DNA of 25,837 nucleotides from Anaerolineae bacterium (GTDB lineage: Bacteria > Chloroflexota > Anaerolineae > Anaerolineales > Villigracilaceae). This document shows positions 13,688 through 21,264 of this stretch, in pieces (position 1 is the stretch's first letter; each line of letters begins with the position of its first letter). The position numbers were made by a program, and so were the translations under genes. The notes under the pieces are model-generated. The model saw only the letters and a program-made list of their open reading frames with translations, had not been told where the DNA came from and did no database searches. The stretch lies in the NCBI GenBank assembly GCA_017303735.1, contig JAFLCF010000042.1, forward strand, positions 1-25,837. The letters run 5' to 3'.

Positions 13688-14254
13688 ATGGCTGTCTCCG
13701 AGCAGATCCTCGTTCAAAAAGCTCAAAAAGGCGACCCCGAAGCCTTCGAAACGCTGGTGAACGAGCACCAACAATACGTCTACAACCTTGCCTTGCGTGT
13801 CGTCAAAGATGAGAACGAAGCGCTTGATCTGGCACAGGAAACCTTCGTGCGCGCCTGGACGGCTTTGCCCAACTTTAAGGGGCAGAGCCAATTCCGCACT
13901 TGGTTATATAGAATAGTCACCAACCTGTGCTACAACAAACTTCCCAATCTGCGCCGCTCACTCAACGATCTCGGCGATGACGTAATGGAAGATATCCCCG
14001 AACCACATCTCGATACCCCCGCTCAAATTTTTGAGTCAAACGAAACGAGAGTCCACTTGCAACACGCCATTGAAAACCTCGACTCAAATTATCAATTACT
14101 CATTACGCTCAGATACCAAAACGAACTTTCCTACGAAGAGATCGCCTCGACTCTTAACCTGCCGCTGGGTACCGTTAAAACGGGCATTTTCCGCGCCAAG
14201 GAACAACTCCGTAAGTCACTCGCTCAACTGGAGGAATCATGGATAACCGCCTAG
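13688..14254 (+). CDS. ECF-family RNA polymerase sigma factor
   Basis: The 188-residue protein has sigma region 2 at about residues 10-90. It includes FETLVNEHQQYVYNLALRVV and the RNA-polymerase-binding DLAQETFVRAW. Region 4 lies at about residues 120-180, with the helix-turn-helix LSYEEIASTLNLPLGTVKTGIFRAKEQLRK. Region 3 is absent, as expected for ECF factors. It should direct RNA polymerase to GAAAC/GTC-type promoters, two of which flank this gene. It overlaps the next gene by 16 bp. That gene encodes a small membrane protein that could act as its anti-sigma factor. ATG 13688 is the only reasonable start. Confidence 0.93.
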   Translation: MAVSEQILVQKAQKGDPEAFETLVNEHQQYVYNLALRVVKDENEALDLAQETFVRAWTALPNFKGQSQFRTWLYRIVTNLCYNKLPNLRRSLNDLGDDVMEDIPEPHLDTPAQIFESNETRVHLQHAIENLDSNYQLLITLRYQNELSYEEIASTLNLPLGTVKTGIFRAKEQLRKSLAQLEESWITA

Positions 14255-14613
14255 AACAAGATGCGCTGATCGAAGACGCACTTAAATCACAGCCGCTTGC
14301 GCCCATGCCTCGCAGCATCACTGCGAATGTGATGTCGCGCATTCAGGTTGAGAAACGCCCTGCTCTCGTTACATGGAATGACTTTGCTATTGCATTGGTG
14401 ATCGCACTTACCATTGGCGCTGTCTATATCACAGTGCAAAGCCTGCCGCCGGTTGCGCTGGCAAAACTTCGTATTCAAGGTATTCTGCTCTATCAGGCTT
14501 TTATCATCAACGCCAATTGGCTTGTCCCCACTTTGTTGTTTGGGCTGGCGGCGTTGTTTGCTGGCTTGTCCATTCCCCCGTTGTTAAAAATGACCGCAGA
14601 CCGCAGACGATAG
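14239..14613 (+). CDS. Small membrane protein, putative anti-sigma factor
   Basis: The 124-residue protein has a soluble N-terminal part of about 50 residues and two hydrophobic helices (about 53-72 and 93-113). Its start overlaps the sigma gene by 16 bp, with GAGGAATC just before ATG 14239, so translation is coupled. An N-terminal sigma-binding segment followed by a membrane anchor is the usual layout of ECF anti-sigma factors. No zinc-binding HxxxCxxC motif is present, and no family is recognised with certainty. The role rests mainly on position. The C-terminal TADRRR and the stop codon are encoded by the start of a palindromic repeat. Confidence 0.65.
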   Translation: MDNRLEQDALIEDALKSQPLAPMPRSITANVMSRIQVEKRPALVTWNDFAIALVIALTIGAVYITVQSLPPVALAKLRIQGILLYQAFIINANWLVPTLLFGLAALFAGLSIPPLLKMTADRRR

Positions 14614-14663
14614 ACCGCAAAAAGTGCCGTCCGCCGTCGGTGGTCCGCGGTCTATTATCGTCT
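14591..14663. repeat. GACCGCAGACCGC-type imperfect palindrome between convergent genes
   Basis: AGACGATAGACCGC at 14605-14618 pairs with GCGGTCTATTATCGTCT at 14647-14663. Tandem ACCGCAG units precede the left arm. It encodes the last residues of the putative anti-sigma protein and ends inside the stop codon of the convergent thiolase-like gene. It could act as a shared terminator. Confidence 0.8.
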
Positions 14664-15822
14664 AATCAAGTCTTTGCAATATGTGACTCACTGCCGTGGA
14701 TGCCGGTCCGCCGAGGGATTGGATCAGCCCGAACCGTGCGTCAGCAACTTGGTTCGCTCCGGCTTGACCTCGTAACTGGATCGCTGCTTCGACGGCTTGA
14801 TACACGCCCGCAGCTCCGCCGGGGAATCCGCGGGCTTTCATGCCTCCCATTGTGGCGCAGGGAATGCTGCCCTTCAACCCGATCGAGCCATCCGCGGCTA
14901 ACTTCCAACCTTTGCCTTTGATTGCAAACCCAACGGCTTCGAGTTGTAGCGCGGCAAAAATGCTGAATGCATCGTGATACTCAAAGAAATCAATGCCGTC
15001 GAGAGTCAAGCCAACTTGCTTCATCGCCTTGCCCGCGGAGATTTGCGCCGTGTCGAAGAACAACATATCTTTGCGGTCGTGCAACGCCAATGTGTCAGAT
15101 GACGATGCCGAACCAGCGATCTTCACGAGAGGATTTTTCCAACTGGTGGGGAGCAGCTCGCGGCGAGTCAGAACGAGCGCGGCAGCGCCATCCGCATTAG
15201 GAGCCATATCAAACATGTTGAGCGGATCGCTGACCATTTCCGCTTTGGCATACACCTCTGGCTTGATGGCTTTGCGGAACATGGCGTTTTTGTTGCCCGC
15301 GCCGTGGGCATGAGCCGCAAGTGCAAAGCCCGCAAACCCATCGGCAGGGACTTCATACTCGTGCATGTAACGCTTCATCAACAACGCGGCTTGCGCGGCG
15401 GGAGTCATGCCTTGCACGGCTTCATAATCGGCATCGCCAGTTGTGGCGAGGGCTTCATCCACACCCGCGCCAACTTTGTCTGTAAATTTTTCCACGCCCA
15501 CAACCAACGCCACATCCACAAATCCGCTGGCGACGGCGAGATAGCCTTGACGAAGCGCCGCTCCGCCCGATGCTCCCGCCGCTTCGACGGTCACGGCTTC
15601 AATGCCGTTCAAGCCAGAATAATCAGCGAGTAATACACCGACATGTGCTTGGCGTGAAAGATTGGGTGCAAGCATATTGCCCACAAAAAGTGATTGTGGC
15701 TTGAGCCCGCCCGCATCTTCAATCGCATCATGAATGGCGGCATAAGCCAGGTCACGCAGACCCAGATCCCAATGCTCGCCAACTTCGGTTTGTCCTATGC
15801 CTGCAATAACGACATCTGTCAT
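14662..15822 (-). CDS. Thiolase-fold protein (archaeal/SCP2 type) lacking catalytic Cys and His
   Basis: The 386-residue protein has the thiolase fold throughout: VIAGIGQTEVG, the substrate-loop region, NADGAAALVLT, EYHDAFSIFAALQLEAVG and a C-terminal LGGPASTAVSHIL. Family members have a nucleophilic Cys in ACASGG; here it reads AAGASGG, with Gly at residue 83. The catalytic His of GHPxGAxG is also replaced: GFPGGAAG, with Phe at 333. It therefore probably cannot run the normal Claisen reaction. It may be a structural partner or have another role. It ends a gene set led by HMG-CoA synthase, as in archaeal mevalonate operons, but the usual DUF35 bridging protein is absent here. ATG 15822 was preferred to ATG 15861 because of AAAGGAA upstream and the normal N-terminus. 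Confidence 0.85.
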   Translation of the reverse strand: MTDVVIAGIGQTEVGEHWDLGLRDLAYAAIHDAIEDAGGLKPQSLFVGNMLAPNLSRQAHVGVLLADYSGLNGIEAVTVEAAGASGGAALRQGYLAVASGFVDVALVVGVEKFTDKVGAGVDEALATTGDADYEAVQGMTPAAQAALLMKRYMHEYEVPADGFAGFALAAHAHGAGNKNAMFRKAIKPEVYAKAEMVSDPLNMFDMAPNADGAAALVLTRRELLPTSWKNPLVKIAGSASSSDTLALHDRKDMLFFDTAQISAGKAMKQVGLTLDGIDFFEYHDAFSIFAALQLEAVGFAIKGKGWKLAADGSIGLKGSIPCATMGGMKARGFPGGAAGVYQAVEAAIQLRGQAGANQVADARFGLIQSLGGPASTAVSHILQRLD

Positions 15823-15842
15823 GTTGAATTTGATTCCTTTGT

Positions 15843-16370
15843 TTACTTCCAAAATTGCCACCAGGCTTTGTCTTTCGATACCGCCTGATTTGATGCAGCC
15901 TGCCCCGAGGTTGGCTGAAATGCTTCGCCGATCTGCGAACGTTCACTGAACGAGCGGACATGATTTTTGTAGGCTTTTAGGAAATGTCCATTGATGTTGA
16001 CATAATCGGTTTGCCCTGCGAGTAACTTGTTCCACTCTTCGATGGTTTCTTTCGCCACATATTTACGCGTGCCCGCATCTCTGTCTGTTGAAGGGTCTCC
16101 AATAACCTTTTCGAGCAGGCTAACATGATATTTGACCCATTCTTCGATGACTTGTGGTTGTTGTGCCCGAAGAGTGTCGAGCGATTGCTTTAATTCGGCT
16201 TGCCCAGCCTTGATCTCAACATCCAGTTTCTTGAGGGTTTCCTGAGCTTCCTTTAACTGCGCGGGGCTGGGTTTTCCATAGTCAATGTAATTCGCGCGAT
16301 CTCCAGATCGTTCTCTCAAGTCTTCGATCTTTTGACGCAGTTTTTCAAGCTGAACGGTTTCAGATAACAT
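15843..16370 (-). CDS. Coiled-coil protein of unknown function
   Basis: The 175-residue, highly charged protein has heptad-like helices at residues about 1-25 (VQLEKLRQKIEDLRER) and 35-75 (AQLKEAQETLKKLDVEIKAGQAEL). A less regular C-terminal half ends in AWWQFWK. There is no signal peptide or membrane segment, although the aromatic tail may touch a membrane or partner. I do not recognise the family. It starts 1 bp after the esterase gene and ends 20 bp before the thiolase-like gene, so it is almost certainly in the same operon. An assembly or scaffold role is possible but unproven. Confidence 0.7.
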   Translation of the reverse strand: MLSETVQLEKLRQKIEDLRERSGDRANYIDYGKPSPAQLKEAQETLKKLDVEIKAGQAELKQSLDTLRAQQPQVIEEWVKYHVSLLEKVIGDPSTDRDAGTRKYVAKETIEEWNKLLAGQTDYVNINGHFLKAYKNHVRSFSERSQIGEAFQPTSGQAASNQAVSKDKAWWQFWK

Positions 16371-16371
16371 A

Positions 16372-17343
16372 TTATCTCCAAAGATTTTTCAACAACCTTA
16401 ATTTCTCAAGGTCGTGAAAACTTTGCCCGCCTTCATGACCGTTATAGGTATATGTCTTGATATCTTTTTCGCCAGCCCAGTGATTGTATGCCGCATACAC
16501 AGTAGATGGCGGGCAGACTTGATCCATGAGCGCGACCGAGAATAAAGTTTTGGCTTTCGCACGTGCGGCAAAATTCACGCCATCGAAATACGAAAGTGTA
16601 TTGAAGACCGTTTCGATCTTGTCGCGATGAACATGGCAATACTCACCGATCTCTTTATACGGATACGCGTCGCTGATCTCGGTGGCGCGGCGATAGTGAC
16701 ACAGGAACGGCACGTCGGGCATGGCGACTTTGACATTGGGAACGAGTCCCGCCGCGGCGATGGAGATTCCTCCGCCTTGCGAACCGCCTGTCACTGCGAC
16801 TCGCGCCTCATCCACTTCGGGGTGGCTGGTTGCTGTTTCGACAGCTCTGACTGCATCTGTGAACACTCTGCGATAGTAATAATGTTGCGGGTCGAGAATG
16901 CCTTTGGTCATGCTGCCGGGATAATGCGCATTGCCGCCGTCGCCGTATAGATCGGGTGTATCACCATGTGACCAGGTGCTGCCTTGTCCGCGTGTGTCCA
17001 TTACAAAGTGAGCATAACCCGCGCTTGCCCAAAGCAACCAGTTGAACCCGAATTGACGTCCGCCGCCATAGCCGATGAATTCCACCACGACGGGCAATTT
17101 CTCTTTGCGCTGTGCGGGCAGGATCAACCAACCTTTGACGGGTTGCCCGCCAAAGCCATTGAAGGTGACATCGAAGGTTTCCTGCGCGACGAGACCATAA
17201 TCCACGCGCTCAAATTTTGCATCGAGCGGAAAAGACCGCGCTTCGGCGAGGGTGTTCGCCCAGAACGAGTCAAAGTCCGCGGGCTCGGTGCGGGCGGGTT
17301 TGTATTTTTTTAATTCATCGAGAGAGAGGTCGAAGAATGCCAT
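16372..17343 (-). CDS. Acetylxylan esterase / cephalosporin-C deacetylase family (CE7) hydrolase
   Basis: The 323-residue protein matches CE7 esterases in length and motifs. These include the N-terminal YKPARTEPADFDSFWANTL, the RGQG motif (DTRGQGST), the nucleophile elbow GGSQGG (Ser188), Asp274 in ALMDQVCPPS and His303 in NGHEGGQ. Such enzymes remove acetyl groups from xylo-oligosaccharides and related small esters in the cytosol, and no signal peptide is present here. It sits between the HMG-CoA synthase and a coiled-coil gene, a setting that CE7 function does not explain. The upstream gap contains a GTAGGGGCGGGG palindrome. Confidence 0.9.
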   Translation of the reverse strand: MAFFDLSLDELKKYKPARTEPADFDSFWANTLAEARSFPLDAKFERVDYGLVAQETFDVTFNGFGGQPVKGWLILPAQRKEKLPVVVEFIGYGGGRQFGFNWLLWASAGYAHFVMDTRGQGSTWSHGDTPDLYGDGGNAHYPGSMTKGILDPQHYYYRRVFTDAVRAVETATSHPEVDEARVAVTGGSQGGGISIAAAGLVPNVKVAMPDVPFLCHYRRATEISDAYPYKEIGEYCHVHRDKIETVFNTLSYFDGVNFAARAKAKTLFSVALMDQVCPPSTVYAAYNHWAGEKDIKTYTYNGHEGGQSFHDLEKLRLLKNLWR

Positions 17344-17366
17344 TTAGATTTTTCCCATCATTGTAA

Positions 17367-17393
17367 GTAGGGGCGGGGTTACCCCGCCCCTAC
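17367..17393. repeat. GTAGGGGCGGGG near-perfect palindrome
   Basis: The 13-nt arms around a single central base form a perfect inverted repeat. It fills half of the 54-bp gap between the HMG-CoA synthase and esterase genes. No T-run follows on either strand, so it need not terminate transcription. A second copy lies at 6496-6520. Confidence 0.9.
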
Positions 17394-17397
17394 GAAA

Positions 17398-18474
17398 TTA
17401 CTTCATCGCCAACTTGCCACGGAAGCGGACGTAGGTCGCGTAATCAATTTCGGTGCGGCGTGCGATGTATTCGCGAGTCTTGGTGGCGAGGTTTTGTCTG
17501 GCAGGTGCTTTATCAGTGACGGTGATGTCGAAGGCGTCTGACCCAGCCCCGGACCCGAAAGAGACGACGAGAATTCGATCCCCGGGTTGGGCAATGTCGA
17601 GAGTCGCAGTCAAACCGATCATCGCCGCGCCTGCATAGGTATTCCCAATAATGGGCACGAGCAGACCCGGCTCAATTTGATCCATCGAAAAGCCGAGTTG
17701 ACCCGCGACCCGCTGCGGGAATTTGGTGTTGGGCTGGTGGAAGACCGCCCACTTGTAATCTTTAGCGGTGGTGCCGCTGGCTTCCATGAGATGTGTGGCG
17801 GCTTCGCTGACGTGTTTGAAGTAGGCGGGTTCGCCTGTGAAGCGCATGCCATGTTCGGGATATTTTTGATATTCACGTCGCCAGAAATCAGGCGTATCAG
17901 TGACGTAGGAATAGGAGGCATTAATGACCGCCAGCGACTCTTCGGCGGGACCGACGATGTATGCGCCGCCGCCCGCACCTGCGGTGTATTCGAGCGCGTC
18001 GCCGGGCTTGCCTTGCGCGGTGTCCATGCCGATTGCCATGGCGTAGTGACCCATGCCCGAGCCGACCAAGCCCATCGCCGCGACGAGCGCTTCGGTACCC
18101 GCTTTACAGGCGAATTCCCAATCTGCAGCTTGAGTGTTTGGGACGGCGCCGATGGCTTCGGCGACTAAAGTTGAGGTTGGCTTGACCGCATACGGATGCG
18201 ACTCGGAGCCGACCCACACAGCGCGGAGTTCGGTCGGGTCGATCTGAGCGCGCATCATCGCATTCCGCGCCGCCTCAATGGACATGGTGATCACGTCTTC
18301 GTCCAGACCCGGCACGGCTTTTTCCTTTATGGGAAGTCCACTGGTCTTGCCCGTCCATACGCGGGCGACTTCCTTGGCGGGCAAACGGAAGCGCGGCACA
18401 TACGAACCATAGCCGACAATGCCAACCGGCTTGACGGGTTTCAGTAAGGTGGAGGAAGATTGAGGAGTTGTCAT
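17398..18474 (-). CDS. Hydroxymethylglutaryl-CoA synthase (archaeal type)
   Basis: The 358-residue protein is an archaeal-type HMG-CoA synthase, with [14 protein letters not shown] at the N-terminus and the nucleophilic Cys123 in [11 protein letters not shown]. It also has the conserved [11 protein letters not shown] (catalytic His) and the C-terminal [12 protein letters not shown]. It condenses acetyl-CoA with acetoacetyl-CoA in the mevalonate route to isoprenoids. The HMG-CoA reductase encoded at 22515-23795 provides the next step. The gene is first in a probable four-gene operon on the minus strand. AGGAAAAATAA precedes ATG 18474, and a TACAAT box lies further upstream. Confidence 0.93.
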   Translation of the reverse strand: MTTPQSSSTLLKPVKPVGIVGYGSYVPRFRLPAKEVARVWTGKTSGLPIKEKAVPGLDEDVITMSIEAARNAMMRAQIDPTELRAVWVGSESHPYAVKPTSTLVAEAIGAVPNTQAADWEFACKAGTEALVAAMGLVGSGMGHYAMAIGMDTAQGKPGDALEYTAGAGGGAYIVGPAEESLAVINASYSYVTDTPDFWRREYQKYPEHGMRFTGEPAYFKHVSEAATHLMEASGTTAKDYKWAVFHQPNTKFPQRVAGQLGFSMDQIEPGLLVPIIGNTYAGAAMIGLTATLDIAQPGDRILVVSFGSGAGSDAFDITVTDKAPARQNLATKTREYIARRTEIDYATYVRFRGKLAMK

Positions 18475-18539
18475 TTATTTTTCCTGAGTAAGTAGGAGGA
18501 TTGTAGCGGGTGAGGGCTTGCAAAAGCTATCTTGTTCAA

Positions 18540-19186
18540 TTAATAACAATCATACCAGTAAGGACGTAACCGTTTTACACAAACCGTCTCTGCAAAATCT
18601 TCAAATGGTGGCGTTATATTGTCAGATCGATAGACATAGCTTGGAGAATATTCAAACATACCGCCGCCTCGATAGAATAGGATGCTTATAACCTCATTAT
18701 TTTGGATTATATAAACCCTTCCATCTTCTGCCAAGCCGCGATATTCCATTGGAAGATTGACACTCCAATCAATATCTGGGTTTATATTGCCGTTTTTAAT
18801 GGATTGAATTATCCATTGTGCAGCTTGGTCAAACTTTTTTCTTTGATTTGAAAACCTGTATTTATTCTAAAATCCCCCAGCGGTTCATATAAAAATATGA
18901 CTGTGCATATTGTTGCAAGATTAATTAGAAGCGGACTGTAAGATTTCCATGTCATATCGTCTGTTTGCGGGAGAATATGAATGATTGAAATAATGACTAA
19001 TAGAAAAAATATGATAGGAGATCCAATGCATAAGAAAGGGAGGATGAAAGGTGTAAATAATCTCGTATTGTCTTCTTCAAAGAAAATTAAGAACACAATA
19101 GTTGAGAAGAATAATAGATTTATGTTTATTAGAAGTTTTAAATCATAAACCCAATACTTTTTTGAGGGATATTTTTTCTCTTCCAT
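18540..19186 (-). pseudogene. AT-rich membrane protein gene with a frameshift
   Basis: Two reading pieces join if one base is added in a run of six A (minus strand; T run at 18835-18840). The N-terminal 110 residues hold three hydrophobic helices (LLININLLFFSTIVFLIFF, LFTPFILPFLCIGSPIIFFLLVI, PLLINLATICTVIFLY). After the shift the frame continues without a stop through KKFDQAAQWIIQSIKNG and NPDIDWSVNLPMEYRGL to RLRPYWYDCY. The joined product would be about 215 residues. The slip is either a homopolymer sequencing error or a real mutation. The gene is much AT-richer than its surroundings, suggesting recent acquisition. I do not recognise the family. Confidence 0.55.
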
Positions 19187-19199
19187 GAATTCGAATCTT

Positions 19200-19817
19200 T
19201 CATTTGAAGATATCTAGAAGTTGTCGTGGATATTCCACCACATAATCAGGCTCACCACGCATTAACGTCTCCAAACGCTGGTGCCCCCATGTGACGGCAA
19301 TGCTTGCCACGCCCGCCTCCTTCGCCGCGCGGACATCACTTAATGCGTCACCGATCATGTAAACGGATTCTTCGCCAAAGCGTTCTCGCGCCAGTGAAAT
19401 TTTGTGCGCCTTTGAGCCGGGAGTATCCACGCCGTACACGGCATGGAATAGGTCGCTCAATCTATGTTGCGTCAAAAACAAATTGACATTTTGTGATGAG
19501 TTGGTGGTCACGATGGCGAGTTTGTGCTGACTGGAAAAATTTTGAATGACTTCGCTCATCCCGTCAAAAATAGCGGGTGGAGATTTTTTCTCTGCAAATA
19601 AATTCAGGCTGATTTTGACGAACTCGTCCACCAGATGTTCAGGGACTTCACAGGCGCGTCCGTAGGTAGCGAAAGACATCACCTCAAGATTGCTCAGGTC
19701 AGCTTGGGTTACGGTATGTTTGACGCCCAGTTGATCGCAGGCTTGCTGCCCAAAGTGGATTAGGTCATCGAGCGTGTCTGCCAGAACGCCGTCGTAGTCG
19801 AAGATAATTAATGCCAT
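19200..19817 (-). CDS. HAD-superfamily hydrolase (phosphoglycolate phosphatase-like)
   Basis: The 205-residue protein has the HAD motifs. Motif I is FDYDGVLAD (nucleophile and acid Asp), motif II is the TTNSS region, a Lys lies near SKAHKISLA, and motif IV is MIGDALSDVRAAKEAG. A helical cap between motifs I and II places it with Gph/PGMB-like phosphatases. The substrate is unknown. It is the last gene of the minus-strand run and starts 21 bp after the phosphoesterase gene. Confidence 0.9.
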   Translation of the reverse strand: MALIIFDYDGVLADTLDDLIHFGQQACDQLGVKHTVTQADLSNLEVMSFATYGRACEVPEHLVDEFVKISLNLFAEKKSPPAIFDGMSEVIQNFSSQHKLAIVTTNSSQNVNLFLTQHRLSDLFHAVYGVDTPGSKAHKISLARERFGEESVYMIGDALSDVRAAKEAGVASIAVTWGHQRLETLMRGEPDYVVEYPRQLLDIFK

Positions 19818-19838
19818 GAAGATTCCAAACCACTGAAG

Positions 19839-20588
19839 TTAAGATGTATATTGCCCCATTGCTTCATTTGCAAAAGGTCTGTCGCTCGATTGGTAAATCT
19901 CAGCTATCTTTTTCATATCAAGGTTGACACGAATGAACTCAAGCTGGGTATTCAATCTTTCAATAGTAAGAATGGCATACTCTGCCCAGGTGTCAAGTAG
20001 ATTCCGCTCACTAGTCTGTTCGTGGTTGTATGCAACACCGACGCTGCCGGGATTGAAGTAGAAATTCTGGCTGTCTCGCAGGCGGCGGTTGTATTGCAAG
20101 TGGACATGTCCGCCAGTGAGAAGGTGGTTTGCGTAGGGCTTGAGCGCTTCTTGAAACTCTTCCTCAGGGGTTGATGGCAGAAGGACTTGGTCGAACGATG
20201 TGGGGGAGCCGTGAAATGCAAGCAGACTTTTGTTGTTCCCCAAATCCAACGTGACCGTTGGCTGAAAGCTATTGATGAATTTACGATCCTCGTCGTTTAG
20301 TTGGCTCAACGACCACTCACGGACAGTATTCAGTTTCTTGAGCCGTTCTTCTGAGATCGCTTCAGCACCCGTCTCCACACCAGTGAGAAGCCATGCATCA
20401 GAATTTCCCATCACGATGGGACAATTCATCTCGCGCAAAAGTTGAACAGTCTCGTGTGGCTGCGGTCCGCCCTGGATCATGTCGCCATTGCAAATGATCT
20501 GGTCGAACCCATTCCTTTTGGCATCTGCCAATACGGTTTCAAGCGCGAGACAATTTCCATGAACATCAGATAAAACAAGGATTCTCAT
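19839..20588 (-). CDS. Metallophosphoesterase (YfcE/calcineurin-like)
   Basis: The 249-residue protein has the binuclear metal site motifs: DVHGN (motif I), NGDMIQGG (motif II), GNSD (motif III), FHGSP and GGHVH (motif V). It therefore hydrolyses phosphodiesters or phosphomonoesters, with unknown substrate. It begins 10 bp after the MerB-like gene, with AAAGGA before ATG 20588, so it should be co-transcribed with that gene. The C-terminal 60 residues, after the metal core, are less typical. Confidence 0.9.
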   Translation of the reverse strand: MRILVLSDVHGNCLALETVLADAKRNGFDQIICNGDMIQGGPQPHETVQLLREMNCPIVMGNSDAWLLTGVETGAEAISEERLKKLNTVREWSLSQLNDEDRKFINSFQPTVTLDLGNNKSLLAFHGSPTSFDQVLLPSTPEEEFQEALKPYANHLLTGGHVHLQYNRRLRDSQNFYFNPGSVGVAYNHEQTSERNLLDTWAEYAILTIERLNTQLEFIRVNLDMKKIAEIYQSSDRPFANEAMGQYTS

Positions 20589-20598
20589 TGTAAGTCCT

Positions 20599-21264
20599 TT
20601 ATAGGTACCAAAATTTCGAGGTTAACCCAGCTTGCTTGAAAATCTCCGCAACTTGTTCCATGCTGCGCCCGTGATATTCGAGCGACATGCGATTGCCATA
20701 CCAAAGCTTGGAAAGTTCCCAGACTTGTCCCAGAGATAACATCTCTCCGCGCTCGAGATTATTTCGCTTGCACCACTTGTCTACCCATTCTTCCGACCGG
20801 AAGAGCAGCATGGTCGCTCAGGTGAAGACGAGGTCATCGTACCATTGGGCAAAAGGCAGGGGGAAGTGGATTAGTAATTGGTGATTGGTAATTTGTCCAT
20901 TCTTTATTTCAAGTTGAATTTTGTCATTGCTTTCTGTGCAAACGGCATCAATGACTGCATCACAATGCAAAGCGGCTGGGATGCCGAGCATGTCCCATGC
21001 GCAGTTGGCGAAGTAGGTTTTGTTGTTGGCATGGACTTTGAAATCTGTGGGAATCCCAGAGAACGGATTTGCCATGCGGATAGCCATTTCGTCTAGGTCA
21101 AGAAACATAGCGTGACGATTATGAAGTTCTTTATAAAGTTCCGTGGCTTCTTCAATTGAGATTCCAAAATGCGCGGCGGTTTCGTCCACGCGAGGTGGGC
21201 GGGTGGTTTCTGCAATGTGTGAGTAAACAAAGTGGCGTGCTTGCCAAACTAAATCTTCATCCAT
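20599..21264 (-). CDS. Alkylmercury lyase (MerB) homologue, probable selenoprotein with in-frame UGA
   Basis: Read through one UGA (20820-20818), this frame gives 221 residues. Residues 1-75 form a winged-helix-like region (RVDETAAHFGISIEEATELYKEL). The MerB core follows: YFANCAWDMLGIPAALHCDA, then FPLPFAQWYDDLVFT, the UGA, then ATMLLFRSEEWVDKWC. In classical MerB the active site is Cys96, Asp99 and Cys159. Here Cys88 and Asp91 keep the CxxD spacing, and the UGA at residue 149 aligns with Cys159, 61 residues on against 63. The part after UGA keeps family sequence to the end (LWELSKLWYG-like, GLTSKFWYL) and has no ribosome-binding site of its own. A SECIS-like hairpin follows the UGA. MerB cleaves carbon-mercury bonds, but the substrate of this branch is not established. 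A repeat encodes ITNHQLL at residues 125-131. Confidence 0.82.
20785..20813 (-). promoter_or_regulatory. Candidate bacterial SECIS element
   Basis: Four nt after the UGA the mRNA can form CCAU/AUGG, a 5-nt one-sided bulge (GCUGC) and a perfect UCUUCC/GGAAGA stem capped by a GGUC loop. The GGUC begins 20 nt after the UGA; in E. coli fdhF it begins 19 nt after. The G and U of the loop and a bulge in the 5' arm are the features SelB reads in fdhF. The fold was derived by hand. Confidence 0.65.
20872..20893. repeat. AATTACCAATCACC repeat inside the MerB-like gene
   Basis: It is identical over 22 nt to the intergenic copy at 8376-8397. On the minus strand it is read as ITNHQLL, the same frame as the heparinase copy (ITNHRLP). 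Confidence 0.85.

Noticed and set aside
8809..18130. Absence of PstI sites as evidence of the RM specificity
   Set aside because: CTGCAG is present at least near 8811 and 18122, so no avoidance can be claimed, and family membership does not fix the recognition sequence.
18540..18749. Independent 69-residue gene at the end of the AT-rich region
   Set aside because: Its frame extends upstream without a stop into the region of the A run and joins the preceding membrane protein, so a single frameshifted gene is simpler.
18809..19186. Second selenoprotein or programmed frameshift candidate
   Set aside because: The break is a frame change, not an in-frame UGA, and the A run is not in the phase of a standard A-AAA-AAG slip site.
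20599..20811. Separate 70-residue gene starting at ATG 20811
   Set aside because: It has no ribosome-binding site, is in frame with the upstream piece across only UGA-Ala-Thr, and is plainly the C-terminal part of the MerB-like fold.
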